From positions 372,001 to 436,000 of the forward strand of contig CAVVUB010000004.1 in NCBI GenBank assembly GCA_963751335.1: a stretch of DNA of 64,000 bases, read 5' to 3'. Position numbers and translations under genes: made by a program. The DNA is from Bog-473 sp963751335. GTDB taxonomy: Bacteria > Actinomycetota > Acidimicrobiia > Acidimicrobiales > RAAP-2. Position 1 is the stretch's first letter; every line of letters begins with the position of its first letter. Positions 17,044-25,868 of this stretch are shown here, piece after piece. The notes under the pieces are model-generated. The model saw only the letters and a program-made list of their open reading frames with translations, made no database searches and was not told the DNA's origin.

Positions 17044-18661
17044 GGACGGCGGGGACGCTGGCGTCGCCCGGGCCCGACCCGTCAGTGCCGGCGCCGGCGC
17101 CTGCTTCCAGCGGCCCGGCCGCCGGCGCGCCCGTCGGGACGATGAAGTCGCTCTGGCGCACCAGCGCGAACCCGCAGACCGCGCCCACGAGAGCGACCAC
17201 CGCCCCGATGACCATCAGGTGGTTCAAGGTGGCGGAGAAGCCAACCTTGTAGGCGTCGAGCAGCGCCTGGCGGGCTGCCGCCGTCGGGATGGACGGAAGC
17301 GCCCCGCGCACACCGCCGGCCGACATCGCCCCTTGGAGTTGCGCGCCACCGCGCTGGAGGATCTCGGGGCCGAAGGCCGACTTGTTCAACGCGGACGTGG
17401 TGCGCGCCAGGATCTGGCTTTGGAAGACCGCGCCCAGGACGGCGATGCCGGTGGCGATACCGACCTGGCGGAACGTGTTGTTGGCGCCCGACGCCATGCC
17501 GCTGCGCTGGGGTTGGACCACCGAGACAGCACCCGAGGCCAATACCGGGTTGACGACCCCGACCCCGAAGCCGCAGACCAGGAAGCCGGGCAGGAGCACC
17601 GTCCACGTCGAGGTCGGGTGGGTCGTGCCCATGAGGAGGAGCCCCCCCGTCACGAACAGCATCCCGATGCCCAAAAGGAGACGCGAATGGATCCGCACGG
17701 TCAGGCGCCCAGCGAAGAAGGAGGTGAAGAAGATCAGGAGCGTCATCGGGAGGAAGCGGACGCCTGCCGCCAGCGGTCCGTAACCCAAGTCGTCCTGGAT
17801 GTAGAGCGTCAGGTACAAGAACATGGCGAAGATCGACGCAGCCAGGCAGAAGGCCACCGTCGAGAGCCCGACGAAGGCCGGGATCTTGAACAGACCGAGG
17901 TCCAGCATCGGGTCTGTGGCGTAGTGCTCGTTCACGAAGAAGGCCACCATGAGGACGGCCGCGCCGGTGAGCAGAGCGATGGTGGTCGAGCTGCCCCAAC
18001 CGAAGTCGTTGCCTCGTACCAGTGCGAAGACGAGCAGGAAGAGGCTGACCGAGAACGTGACGAAGCCAACCCAGTCGATCTGGCGCGACCGCAGGTCCTC
18101 GGACTTGGCGATCTGGGTGAACGTGATGAGGACGGCGATGACGCCGATGGGCACGTTCACGAAGAAGATCCAGCGCCAGCCGATGCCGCTCGTGATCGCG
18201 CCCCCGATGAGCGGCCCGATGGCGACGGCGCCACCGATCACGGCGCCATACACACCGAAGGCCGTCCCGCGGTCCCGCCCGGTGAACGCGGCGGCGATCA
18301 AGGCCAACGAGGTGGCGAACATGATGGCCCCCCCGACGCCCTGCACGGCGCGGGCCAGATTGAGCATGAGGGGCGTCGTCGACAACCCACAGACCAGTGA
18401 GGCGGCCGAGAAGACGATGAGTCCGATGGCGAAGATCTTGCGCCGACCGTAGATGTCGCCGGCCACGCCCGCGGTGAGGAGGAAGGCGGCCAGCGTCAAC
18501 GAGTACGCGTCCACGACCCATTGCAGATCCGAGAAGCTCGCGTGGAGCGACCGCTGGATGTCCGGCAGCGCCACGTTCACGACCGTGATGTCGAGAAGGA
18601 GCATGAAGGTCGCCGTGCAGACGGCGATCAGAGTCCACCATTTTCGGTCGATCCCGGGCAT
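17036..18661 (-). CDS. MFS drug exporter, DHA2 (EmrB/QacA) family
   Basis: A 541-residue major facilitator with about 14 hydrophobic segments. It begins WWTLIAVCTATFMLLLDITVV and has the family motif LDITVVNVALPDIQ in TM1, GVAGDIYGRRK (motif A) and a motif-C-like glycine-rich helix RAVQGVGGAIMFATSL. Proton-driven export of lipophilic drugs or dyes is typical. It is divergent from an ABC-F gene 44 bases away, a neighbourhood often linked to antibiotic tolerance; this link is inference. Confidence 0.88.
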   Translation of the reverse strand: MPGIDRKWWTLIAVCTATFMLLLDITVVNVALPDIQRSLHASFSDLQWVVDAYSLTLAAFLLTAGVAGDIYGRRKIFAIGLIVFSAASLVCGLSTTPLMLNLARAVQGVGGAIMFATSLALIAAAFTGRDRGTAFGVYGAVIGGAVAIGPLIGGAITSGIGWRWIFFVNVPIGVIAVLITFTQIAKSEDLRSRQIDWVGFVTFSVSLFLLVFALVRGNDFGWGSSTTIALLTGAAVLMVAFFVNEHYATDPMLDLGLFKIPAFVGLSTVAFCLAASIFAMFLYLTLYIQDDLGYGPLAAGVRFLPMTLLIFFTSFFAGRLTVRIHSRLLLGIGMLFVTGGLLLMGTTHPTSTWTVLLPGFLVCGFGVGVVNPVLASGAVSVVQPQRSGMASGANNTFRQVGIATGIAVLGAVFQSQILARTTSALNKSAFGPEILQRGGAQLQGAMSAGGVRGALPSIPTAAARQALLDAYKVGFSATLNHLMVIGAVVALVGAVCGFALVRQSDFIVPTGAPAAGPLEAGAGAGTDGSGPGDASVPAVHA

Positions 18662-18694
18662 TTTAGGAGTGTATCGAGCAGGGCTTCTCCCTCG

Positions 18695-18706
18695 TACAAT
18701 GTGTCG
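18695..18706 (+). promoter_or_regulatory. -10 box (TACAAT) placed for a leaderless ABC-F mRNA
   Basis: TACAAT at 18695-18700 matches the actinobacterial -10 consensus and ends five bases before the GTG at 18706. Transcription would then start at or next to the start codon, as in leaderless mRNAs. No ribosome site is present between box and GTG. The -35 region is not clear. Confidence 0.5.
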
Positions 18707-20304
18707 TGATCGTCGGATCGGGACTCACCATCGAAATCGGCGACCGCACCCTTCTCTCGGATGCCTCCTTCGTCGTGGGCGCGGGGGAGAAGGTGGGCCT
18801 CGTCGGGCGGAACGGGACCGGGAAGTCGTCCTTCATCTCGGTGCTGGTGGGGGAGCCCTCGCGCCAGCTCCGGCACCAGGGCAACCTGCGGTTGCTCGGC
18901 TCTTTCGGGTACCTGCCCCAGGCACCCGTGCCCGGTGGGCTGGGCCTCGAGCCGACCGGGTTCTCCCACATCCTCTCCGCCCGCGGCCTGGACGTCCTCG
19001 ACGATGCGCTGGGGGAGGCCCGCCGCCACATGGCCGATGACGCCTCGACGGAGAACATCGAGCTCTTCACCGACCTCCAGGAGCAGTTCCAGCAGAACGG
19101 GGGCTATGAGGCCGAGTCGGTCATGGCCCGCCTGGCCGACGGGCTCGGCCTGCGCCAGGAGCTCCTCCTCGAGGACATCGAGTCTCTCTCGGGAGGCCAG
19201 CGCCGGAGGGTCGACCTGATGCGCGTGCTCTTCCAGGAGCCCGAGCTGCTCATCCTCGACGAGCCGACCAACCATTTGGACCGCTCGGCCAAGCGCTGGC
19301 TGCTCGACGAGTTGGCCCGGTTCCCCGGCGCGCTCCTGGTGGTGAGCCACGACCTGAACCTCCTCGACCACGCCATCACCAAGGTGCTGCACATCGCGAA
19401 CCAGCGCCTGACCGAATGGAAGGGCAACTACACGAAGTTCCAGGCTTTGCACGAGGCGGATCAGTCGCAGCGTGAGCGTGCGTCCGAACTCGAGCACCGC
19501 GAGATCGCCCGGCTCAGTCAGCTCGCCGACTCCATGCGCGCCAGCACAGAGAAGCGGGCCCGCAAGGCCAAGGCGTTGGACCGGCGGGTGGAGCGCATGG
19601 AATCCACCCGGACCCGGGTCGAGAAGCGCGAGAAGGCGAGCTCGTTCAAGCTCCCCACGCCGTCGCGCTCGGGCGCCATCCCGCTCGAGGTGGCCAAGCT
19701 CGGCGTCCGCTACGCCGACAACGAGGTGCTGACCGAGGTGAATTTCCACGCCCAGCGGGGCGATCACATCGTGATCATCGGGCGCAACGGAGCGGGAAAA
19801 TCATCGCTCCTGCGTTGCCTGGCCGGCGTCCAGGAACCCAGCAACGGGGTGGTCGAGCTGGGGGCCAACGTGGTCGTGGGCTACTTCGCCCAGGAGCACG
19901 AGCAGATCGATCCCGGTCTTCGCTCCCTGGACAACGTGAGCGACGCGGTGCTCAAGCAGGAGAGGGACCGCCGGGCCCTGCTGGGATCATTCGGGCTGCC
20001 GTCGAAGGCAGCCGACCAGTTGCCCGCGACGCTGTCCGGCGGCGAGCGCGCCAAGCTGGGCCTGGCCATGCTCTCGGCCGGCGAGGCCAACCTGTTGCTC
20101 CTCGACGAGCCGACCAACAACCTCGATCCGTCGTCCATCACGGCCGTGGGTCGGATGCTGGGTCACTGGCCGGGCACCATCATCGCCGTCAGTCACGAAC
20201 GTGCCTTCGTGGAGGCGCTGAACCCGACGTTCTGCCTCCGGCTACCCGAAGAGCGTTACACCCACTGGCGCGAGGACTATCTCGACGACGTCGAAATGCG
20301 CTGA
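18706..20304 (+). CDS. ABC-F family ATP-binding protein
   Basis: A 532-residue soluble protein with two ABC nucleotide-binding domains and no membrane segments. NBD1 has GRNGTGKSS at about 35-43, signature LSGGQRRRVDL and Walker B LLILDEPTNHLD. A charged linker rich in Arg/Glu follows. NBD2 has GRNGAGKSS, LSGGERAKLGLA and LLLLDEPTNNLD. ABC-F proteins act on the ribosome, in translation control or antibiotic protection. GTG 18706 is chosen because a -10 box sits just upstream. Which subfamily it belongs to is not clear from motif reading. Confidence 0.9.
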   Translation: MIVGSGLTIEIGDRTLLSDASFVVGAGEKVGLVGRNGTGKSSFISVLVGEPSRQLRHQGNLRLLGSFGYLPQAPVPGGLGLEPTGFSHILSARGLDVLDDALGEARRHMADDASTENIELFTDLQEQFQQNGGYEAESVMARLADGLGLRQELLLEDIESLSGGQRRRVDLMRVLFQEPELLILDEPTNHLDRSAKRWLLDELARFPGALLVVSHDLNLLDHAITKVLHIANQRLTEWKGNYTKFQALHEADQSQRERASELEHREIARLSQLADSMRASTEKRARKAKALDRRVERMESTRTRVEKREKASSFKLPTPSRSGAIPLEVAKLGVRYADNEVLTEVNFHAQRGDHIVIIGRNGAGKSSLLRCLAGVQEPSNGVVELGANVVVGYFAQEHEQIDPGLRSLDNVSDAVLKQERDRRALLGSFGLPSKAADQLPATLSGGERAKLGLAMLSAGEANLLLLDEPTNNLDPSSITAVGRMLGHWPGTIIAVSHERAFVEALNPTFCLRLPEERYTHWREDYLDDVEMR

Positions 20305-20349
20305 AACGGGGCCGTCACACCCCATCTGGCGGCTCGTCGCTGATCCGGC

Positions 20350-21996
20350 TCAGGACTTCCAGATCTGCGTCGGCCAGAGTATGCCCTCGTCGAAGGCGAT
20401 GGCCTTCGAACCCTGGATCGTAGTCGGATTGGCGAAGTTCTGTACCTTCGGGCTGGCCACGACGGCCCAGGTGTCCCGGGTCAGCCAGAGGTAGGGGATG
20501 TCCTGGCCCAGGTACTGGTTGACCTGTTGGTACGCCTTCACCCGGGCGTCCTTGTTGCTCGTCGAGCGCCCGGCCACGAGAGCGGTCTGGATGCGCTGGT
20601 CCACGTTGCGGGCCATGTTGAGGGCGAGCGATCCCGTGGCCAGCTGCGGCGTCCACCACACGTAGTTGAGGTCGGGGTCCACGGCGCCGAACTGGCGCCA
20701 CGATGTGGCCTGATATTTGCCGGCCAGCGCGTTGTTGATCAGGGCCGACTGGGCGAGGGTCTGGATGGTCACTTTCATGCCGGCCTGTTGGAAGGCCTGC
20801 TGCAGGAACTGGGCCCCCCGTTGCACGTCCGCGTTGCTCGTCGCGGCCAGGGTGAACGACACCGGTTGGCCCGTCTTCTGCTGCACCTGCTTGACCAGCT
20901 TCGCCGCCTCGGTGGGGTTGTACTTCGGGTAGTCGGTCTTGGTGTAGTACGGGCTGCCTTGGAGGAAGAGGCCGTTCACCGGCGCGTCGACGCCCTGTTG
21001 GATCACCTTCGAGAACTGTGGTGCGTTCACGCACATGGCCGCGGCCTTGCGGACGGTGGCGTTGTTGAACGGGGCGGCCGCCGTGTTCAACATCACGCAA
21101 TTCATGGTCGGCTGGCCGAGCACCTGGCCGCTGTTGTCGTAGTAGGCGTACTTCTTGTTGCCCCGGAACTCCATCAACCCGCCGGGCGAGTTGGTGTGCA
21201 TGATGTCGATCTCGCCCGTCTGGAGTGCATCGGCCCGCGAGTTGGGGTCGATGATCGGCTTGTAGGTGATCGACTGCAGGTAGGGGTACCCCTTGCGCCA
21301 GTACTTGGGGTTGGCGGTGGCCGTCATGTGGCTGTTGGGCACCCAGTCCTGGAGGACGAAGGGCCCGGTCCCGACCGGGTTTGAGGTCCCGTTCGGACTG
21401 TTGAGCATGGACGGAGCGGCCACATACCCGGTCTGGGCCTGGGCCAAGTAGTAGGGGAAGGGCGCCCAAGAGCTCTTCATCGTGATGGTGACGGCCAGGG
21501 GACCAGTCACCGAGGCGCCTTTGATGTTGGTGGCAAAGGCCGGTCCGGTCAGAGCCGAGGTGGCCTGCTTCTCGATGTTGGTATACAGCGCGTTCCCGTC
21601 GAGTGGCGTGCCGTCGTGGAAGACGATGTTCGGCCGCAGCGTGATGGTGAACGCCGTGAAATCGTCGTTCGAAGTGATCGACTGAGCCAGGTAGGGCTGG
21701 ACCTGACCCGTTGCCGTCACGATGGCAATGGGGTCGAACACGGTGCGCCCGTAGAGGAAGCCGCCCTCGTCCCAGCGGGCCGTGGAGGGGTCGAACCCGC
21801 TCTCCTCGGTGTCGATGCCCATGGTGAGCGAGCCGCCCCGCTTGGGCTTGGCCGTGCTGATCCCGTTGCGGCCCGGTCCGTTGGTCTGGACGGCGCCGGC
21901 CACGCCGGCGTCCCCGAGGGCCCCCGCCAGAGCCGCGCCGGCCCCCAGGGCCACCCCGCCCGCCAGGAACGACCGCCGATCAAATGACTGCGACAT
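20350..21996 (-). CDS. Tat-exported ABC transporter substrate-binding protein, family 5
   Basis: A 548-residue SBP_bac_5 protein (peptide/nickel/opine type). The N-terminus has a twin-arginine signal DRRSFLAGGVALGAGAAL, after which the mature part begins. Family regions include LTMGIDTEESGFDPSTARWDE, YLAQSITSNDDFTAFTITLR and VVFHDGTPLDG-like sequence. I chose the ATG at 21996 because it gives the Tat signal directly and a G-rich ribosome site precedes it; an extra 22 codons upstream lack this. No permease genes are adjacent, so it is an orphan binding protein or works with distant components. Confidence 0.88.
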   Translation of the reverse strand: MSQSFDRRSFLAGGVALGAGAALAGALGDAGVAGAVQTNGPGRNGISTAKPKRGGSLTMGIDTEESGFDPSTARWDEGGFLYGRTVFDPIAIVTATGQVQPYLAQSITSNDDFTAFTITLRPNIVFHDGTPLDGNALYTNIEKQATSALTGPAFATNIKGASVTGPLAVTITMKSSWAPFPYYLAQAQTGYVAAPSMLNSPNGTSNPVGTGPFVLQDWVPNSHMTATANPKYWRKGYPYLQSITYKPIIDPNSRADALQTGEIDIMHTNSPGGLMEFRGNKKYAYYDNSGQVLGQPTMNCVMLNTAAAPFNNATVRKAAAMCVNAPQFSKVIQQGVDAPVNGLFLQGSPYYTKTDYPKYNPTEAAKLVKQVQQKTGQPVSFTLAATSNADVQRGAQFLQQAFQQAGMKVTIQTLAQSALINNALAGKYQATSWRQFGAVDPDLNYVWWTPQLATGSLALNMARNVDQRIQTALVAGRSTSNKDARVKAYQQVNQYLGQDIPYLWLTRDTWAVVASPKVQNFANPTTIQGSKAIAFDEGILWPTQIWKS

Positions 21997-22159
21997 CTGA
22001 ACCCCCAAGTTCTCGATCCTCAGAACCGCTTCGACTTGTCGCCAGGAGCGACGGCGGCACATTACAACTCCGTGACCGTTTTGGGGCGGCGGCGTCCGTG
22101 TGCCAACCTGGGCCCGCCGTCCGGGCGACGGGCCCGGCGAGCCCCCCGGAGGAGATCAG

Positions 22160-22645
22160 ATGACGATCGCAGTCGGCGACCAGGTGCCCGACGTGAAGGT
22201 GTACACGTTCAGCGAGAAGGGCCCGGAGGCGACCACCTCGGCTGAGGTGCTCGGCCATGGCAAGGTCGTGCTCTTCGCGGTGCCGGGTGCGTTCACGCCG
22301 ACCTGTTCGGACCACCACCTCCCGGGATTCGTCATGCGGGCCGAGGACCTCAAGGCGAAGGGTGCGGACAGCATCGTCTGCCTCGCGGTGAACGACCCCT
22401 TTGTCATGGGTGCCTGGGGCAAGGACCAGAACGTCGGCCGTGAGGTGGTCATGCTGGCGGACGGAAACGGCGAGTTCACCCAGGCCATGGGTCTGACCAT
22501 GGACGGCAGCGGGTTCGGTCTCGGCGCCCTGCGCTCGCAGCGCTATGCCGCCATCATCGAGGACGGCGTGGTCGCGTGGCTGGCCGTGGAGCCGGGAGCG
22601 GGGCTCAACGTCAGCTCGGCCGAAGAGGTGCTGGCCGCGCTGTAG
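22160..22645 (+). CDS. Peroxiredoxin, Prx5-like
   Basis: A 161-residue peroxiredoxin with PGAFTPTCSDHHLPGF, in which Cys49 is the peroxidatic residue. CLAVNDPFVMGAWG and a Prx5-type C-terminus follow. No resolving cysteine is seen in the expected C-terminal region, so it may be a one-Cys enzyme using an external thiol. It reduces peroxides in the cytoplasm. A GGAGG lies at the right distance from ATG 22160. It is divergent from the binding-protein gene. Confidence 0.9.
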   Translation: MTIAVGDQVPDVKVYTFSEKGPEATTSAEVLGHGKVVLFAVPGAFTPTCSDHHLPGFVMRAEDLKAKGADSIVCLAVNDPFVMGAWGKDQNVGREVVMLADGNGEFTQAMGLTMDGSGFGLGALRSQRYAAIIEDGVVAWLAVEPGAGLNVSSAEEVLAAL

Positions 22646-22738
22646 TTGCATCGGCCTCCGATGTCACGGCGCCGGTCGGCCCTGGCGGAGTCGCTGGATG
22701 GCCCTAGCGCCGCCTTCGCGCTGCGACGCCCACACACC

Positions 22739-22767
22739 TTGACATGCAGCTGTCTGGCTGCTTAAAT
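22739..22767 (+). promoter_or_regulatory. Strong sigma-70-type promoter for the ArsR-SRPBCC gene
   Basis: TTGACA at 22739-22744 and TTAAAT at 22762-22767 are separated by 17 bases, a near-consensus housekeeping promoter. Transcription should begin about 22774. Because the ATG at 22766 lies inside the -10 box, it cannot be the translation start. Confidence 0.75.
22746..22761. promoter_or_regulatory. Inverted repeat between -35 and -10, possible ArsR operator
   Basis: GCAGC and GCTGC flank six bases, filling the spacer of the promoter. A repressor bound here would block RNA polymerase. The downstream gene has an ArsR-type DNA-binding domain, so autoregulation is a reasonable inference. Confidence 0.45.
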
Positions 22768-22822
22768 GGAAAACGCAGCCAAAAGGTTGCATGAATCGGA
22801 GAGCACCAGCACGACAGACGTG

Positions 22823-23668
22823 ATGCCAGACATGGATGCGGTCTTCAGGGCACTCGGCGACCCCGGCAGGCGACGCCTGCTCGATCGGTTGAACGAGCGC
22901 AACGGCCTGACCCTCACCGAGCTCTGCGAGGGCATGGGCATGACCCGCCAGTCGGTGACCAAGCATCTGACCGTCCTCGAGGCGGCCGGGTTGGTCACGA
23001 CGCTGCGGCAGGGGAGGGAGAAGTTGCACTACCTCAACGCCGCTCCCATCAACGACATCGCCGACCGCTGGATGCACAGCTACGACCGGACCCGGGCCGC
23101 AGCCCTGTCCGATCTCAAGACGGCACTGGAGGCCACGACTCCCATGGACACCACCGAGCACACGACCCACGGCAGCACCTTCGTCTACAGCACCTACATC
23201 CAGGCGACGCCCGAGCGCGTCTGGCAGGGACTGACGGACCCGGAATTCACCACGCGCTACTGGCGCCATCCGAAGTCGGGCGGCATCACCATGACGAGCG
23301 ACTGGAAGAAGGGGTCGGCCTACGACGTGGCCTACGGGGAGCACGCGCTGGTGATCCGCGACGCCGAGCAGGTCGTGCTGGAGTCCGACCCCTACCGCCG
23401 GCTGTCCTACACCTGGCACACGTACACGCCCGAGTGGGCCGCGGCGCACGGTGTCGAGCCGGAGCAGGCCGCCGGCTGGGCCGCCGAGGCTCGCTCGAAG
23501 GTCGCCTTCGACATCGAGGAGTTCAGCCCAGGTGTGGTCAAGCTGACCGTGGTCCATGACAGCGAGGTGCCCGGCAGCGTCGTCGTCGAGGGTGCGGCGC
23601 AGGGCTGGCCCGCCGTGTTGGCCAGCCTCAAGACGCTGCTCGAGACGGGCGCTCCGTTGCCCGCGTGA
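22823..23668 (+). CDS. ArsR-type regulator fused to an SRPBCC (AHSA1) domain
   Basis: A protein of 281 residues from ATG 22823 (MPDMDAVFRALGDPGRR). Residues 4-90 form an ArsR winged helix: LGDPGRRRLLDRL, LTLTELCEGMGMTRQSVTKHL and a wing. No metal-binding cysteine pair is seen. From about residue 120 an AHSA1/START-like domain follows: VYSTYIQATPERVWQGLTD, YWRHPKSGG and LSYTWHTYTPEW. This fusion is a known actinobacterial architecture in which the SRPBCC domain probably binds a hydrophobic ligand. The upstream ATG 22766 is excluded by the promoter position. The next gene is an SRPBCC paralogue. Confidence 0.85.
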   Translation: MPDMDAVFRALGDPGRRRLLDRLNERNGLTLTELCEGMGMTRQSVTKHLTVLEAAGLVTTLRQGREKLHYLNAAPINDIADRWMHSYDRTRAAALSDLKTALEATTPMDTTEHTTHGSTFVYSTYIQATPERVWQGLTDPEFTTRYWRHPKSGGITMTSDWKKGSAYDVAYGEHALVIRDAEQVVLESDPYRRLSYTWHTYTPEWAAAHGVEPEQAAGWAAEARSKVAFDIEEFSPGVVKLTVVHDSEVPGSVVVEGAAQGWPAVLASLKTLLETGAPLPA

Positions 23669-23710
23669 GCGGCGCTCACGGCCAAGGACACCCACGAAGG
23701 GGCGACGCCG

Positions 23711-24214
23711 GTGCAGCACGAGACGAGTTTCGAGTACACGATCTACCTCGCCGCCTCGCCTCGTCGGACCTGGCGTGCGCTCACCGATCCCGCGGACACG
23801 GCGCGCTACTGGCGCCATCGTGAAGCCGGTGGCAAGACGTTCCCCTCCGATTGGAAGGTGGGGTCGTGCTGGGAGCTGGTCCACGCCGACATCGGCCTGG
23901 TGGTCAGTGACCCCGCCATGGTCATTCTCGAGTCCGACCCTCCTCGGCGGCTGTCCTACACCTGGCACACCTTCACGCCCGAGTGGGCGGCCGCCGTCGG
24001 GCTCGACCCGGAGGCGGCCGCCAGCTGGCGGGCGGAGCCACGCTCCACGGTCGCCTTCGATCTGGAGGAGACGGCCGCGGGTGTCACCCGGCTGACGGTC
24101 GTTCACAACGGCTTCGCCCCGGGGAGCGTGGTGCTCCCGAACATCGCGCAGGGCTGGCCCGCCGTGTGCTCCAGCCTCAAATCCATGCTGGAGACCGGGT
24201 CCCCTTTGCCCTAG
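23711..24214 (+). CDS. SRPBCC (AHSA1-like) domain protein
   Basis: A 167-residue protein from GTG 23711. It parallels the C-terminal domain of the preceding fusion along its length: FEYTIYLAASPRRTWRALTD, YWRHREAGG, LSYTWHTFTPEW and TRLTVVHNGF. It therefore looks like a tandem duplicate that lacks the DNA-binding part. SRPBCC folds hold hydrophobic ligands in a deep cavity. The 42-base gap and shared strand imply co-transcription with the fusion gene. Confidence 0.85.
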   Translation: MQHETSFEYTIYLAASPRRTWRALTDPADTARYWRHREAGGKTFPSDWKVGSCWELVHADIGLVVSDPAMVILESDPPRRLSYTWHTFTPEWAAAVGLDPEAAASWRAEPRSTVAFDLEETAAGVTRLTVVHNGFAPGSVVLPNIAQGWPAVCSSLKSMLETGSPLP

Positions 24215-24262
24215 GTCGTTCCGGCGGTCGGACCGCTGCCGCCGGACCACACGGGCGCACTG

Positions 24263-24535
24263 CTACGGCGTGAACGCCTCCTCCTTGCCCGATGGCGCAG
24301 AGAGGATCGAATTGTGTCCTCGGTGTGACATCACGGACGTGCGTGAACGAGAGGACAAGAGCCCCAGGAAGGAACCGAAGGATCCGAGAGACAGGACCGA
24401 GAGGCAAGAACCGATCGAGCCGATCGACAACACCGAACCCACGGAGCCGATCGAGAGAACGGATCCCTTCGAGGCAATCGAGAGAAACGAGTTCTCCGAG
24501 GCCCAGGAAAATCGTGACCTCGTGTCTTTTGCCAT
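24263..24535 (-). CDS. Low-complexity Ser/Gly/Leu repeat protein (LSIGS repeats)
   Basis: A 90-residue frame with ATG at 24535, preceded by AGGA eight bases upstream. Its centre repeats the unit SVLSIGSVG and variants about five times. Similar repeats occur in uncharacterised actinobacterial proteins. The opposite strand is also open over the same bases, giving a Glu/Pro-rich frame with EPIEPIDNTEP repeats from a GTG without a ribosome site. I favour the minus strand for its ribosome site, but strand choice is uncertain and function unknown. Confidence 0.4.
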   Translation of the reverse strand: MAKDTRSRFSWASENSFLSIASKGSVLSIGSVGSVLSIGSIGSCLSVLSLGSFGSFLGLLSSRSRTSVMSHRGHNSILSAPSGKEEAFTP

Positions 24536-24605
24536 CGCGCCATCCTAAGGAGCCGCCATCCGAATGACCACTGGCAGCACCGGCGTCACGCTTGAGCGGC
24601 TGTGG

Positions 24606-25868
24606 TCAGCTCTCGAGCGTGACCCCGAAGCGGTCGGTGTAGAAGGCGAGGGCGGACCGCCGCTCAGCCGGGTCGAGGCCGAACTCAGCCAGGTCGTACT
24701 CCACCGTTCCGTACTTGCCTCGGGGGTGGGTCGCCATGAACCCCGCCATGGCCGAGCGAGCCTGCTCGTCCAATGGCTGGCCGGCCAGGTCGTAGATCCG
24801 TTGGACCATGGCCATGTCGTCGCGCATGAACTCGTCGAAGTGGACATCGATGGTCTGGCCTTCGGGGAGGACCGATCGGTCGTCCGCACAGCGCCGCAGC
24901 ATGCGTTCGAGGCGATCCGACCAGTAGGCGCCCGTGGCCTCGAGGTCGACCCGGTCCCGGGTGAGCCGGGATGAATAGGCGACCATCGTCGTCATCGACG
25001 CCGTCACTGATACGGGGTCGCGGTGCGTCACCACGAAGGTCGCGTCGGGGAAGGTGTCGACCAGGACGGGGAACTGCTCGAGGTGCTGCGGGGACTTGAG
25101 GACCCAGCGGGTCCCGCCCCGCAGCCACTGCATGACCTTGAGCACCTTGACCAGGTAGGCGTAGCTGGGCCGCTGGTCTCGGGCCAGGTAGTCGTCCCGC
25201 CACGCAGGCATAGGGGCGGTGGTTTCGAACAGCATGCTGGAGAAGTCCATCGCCAGGATCTGGATCTCCTCGTGCGTGTGCTCGACGGTCATCTCGTGCA
25301 TGCGGTTGAAGTAGGGCATGGCGACGTCGAGGAACGACAGGGCGAGGGCGGTTCGCTCAACTCGGGGATCGGGGGATCCGGCCGCCGGCCGCTCGCGGTC
25401 GGCCAAGACCGGCTCGAGGCTTTCCCAGTAGGGGAGGGAGCGCAGTGCCGGGTCGGCTGTCATCAGGTTGTGCAGGTGCGTCGTCCCCGTCCGGGGCAGG
25501 CCGCAGATGACGATGGGCGCGGTGATGCGCTCGTCGAGGATCTCGGGATGGCGGGCCACCACGTCCTCGACGAGCAGTCGGTTCCTCAGGAGACCCAGGA
25601 TGAGCGTGTGCTGCTGGAAGATGCCGGCCGCGTTGAAGCCGCCCTCCTCACGCATGGCTCGGCACAGGACGTCCAGCCGGTGCTCGAAGTCGGAGGGACC
25701 GAAGTCGTGCAGGTCGGTCTCGGCCTCGGCCTCGGCCATGAGGCCGGCGGGATCGAGCGAGAGCTGCGACCCCGCCTCACCCATGAAGTCGAGAATGACC
25801 CTGGCCTCGTCGGAATAGTTCGGCTCGGCCATGTCTTCGATCCGGACCGGCGCCGGGCGATCGCTCAT
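24606..25868 (-). CDS. Sulfotransferase family protein
   Basis: A 420-residue protein with the PAPS-binding loop GLPRTGTTHLHNLM (5'-phosphosulfate binding) and the 3'-phosphate motif THRDPVSVTASMTTM. WVLKSPQHLEQFPVL lies between them. This is the actinobacterial Sulfotransfer_3 family, which transfers sulfate from PAPS to alcohols or carbohydrates; some members act on lipids or sterols. The ATG overlaps the TGA of the upstream DUF1214 gene (ATGA), so the two are coupled. The acceptor is not known. Confidence 0.88.
   Translation of the reverse strand: MSDRPAPVRIEDMAEPNYSDEARVILDFMGEAGSQLSLDPAGLMAEAEAETDLHDFGPSDFEHRLDVLCRAMREEGGFNAAGIFQQHTLILGLLRNRLLVEDVVARHPEILDERITAPIVICGLPRTGTTHLHNLMTADPALRSLPYWESLEPVLADRERPAAGSPDPRVERTALALSFLDVAMPYFNRMHEMTVEHTHEEIQILAMDFSSMLFETTAPMPAWRDDYLARDQRPSYAYLVKVLKVMQWLRGGTRWVLKSPQHLEQFPVLVDTFPDATFVVTHRDPVSVTASMTTMVAYSSRLTRDRVDLEATGAYWSDRLERMLRRCADDRSVLPEGQTIDVHFDEFMRDDMAMVQRIYDLAGQPLDEQARSAMAGFMATHPRGKYGTVEYDLAEFGLDPAERRSALAFYTDRFGVTLES

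Noticed and set aside
17082..18641. Long frame overlapping the DHA2 exporter on the same strand
   Set aside because: Highly Arg/His-rich composition typical of a +1 shadow of a high-GC gene; the exporter frame has clear helices and motifs.
22766..22822. Earlier start of the ArsR-SRPBCC gene
   Set aside because: The codon lies inside the promoter -10 box and would not be in the mRNA.
24270..24548. Glu/Pro-rich plus-strand gene as the main call
   Set aside because: It begins with GTG without a ribosome site, whereas the minus-strand frame has ATG with AGGA at proper distance; kept only as an alternative.
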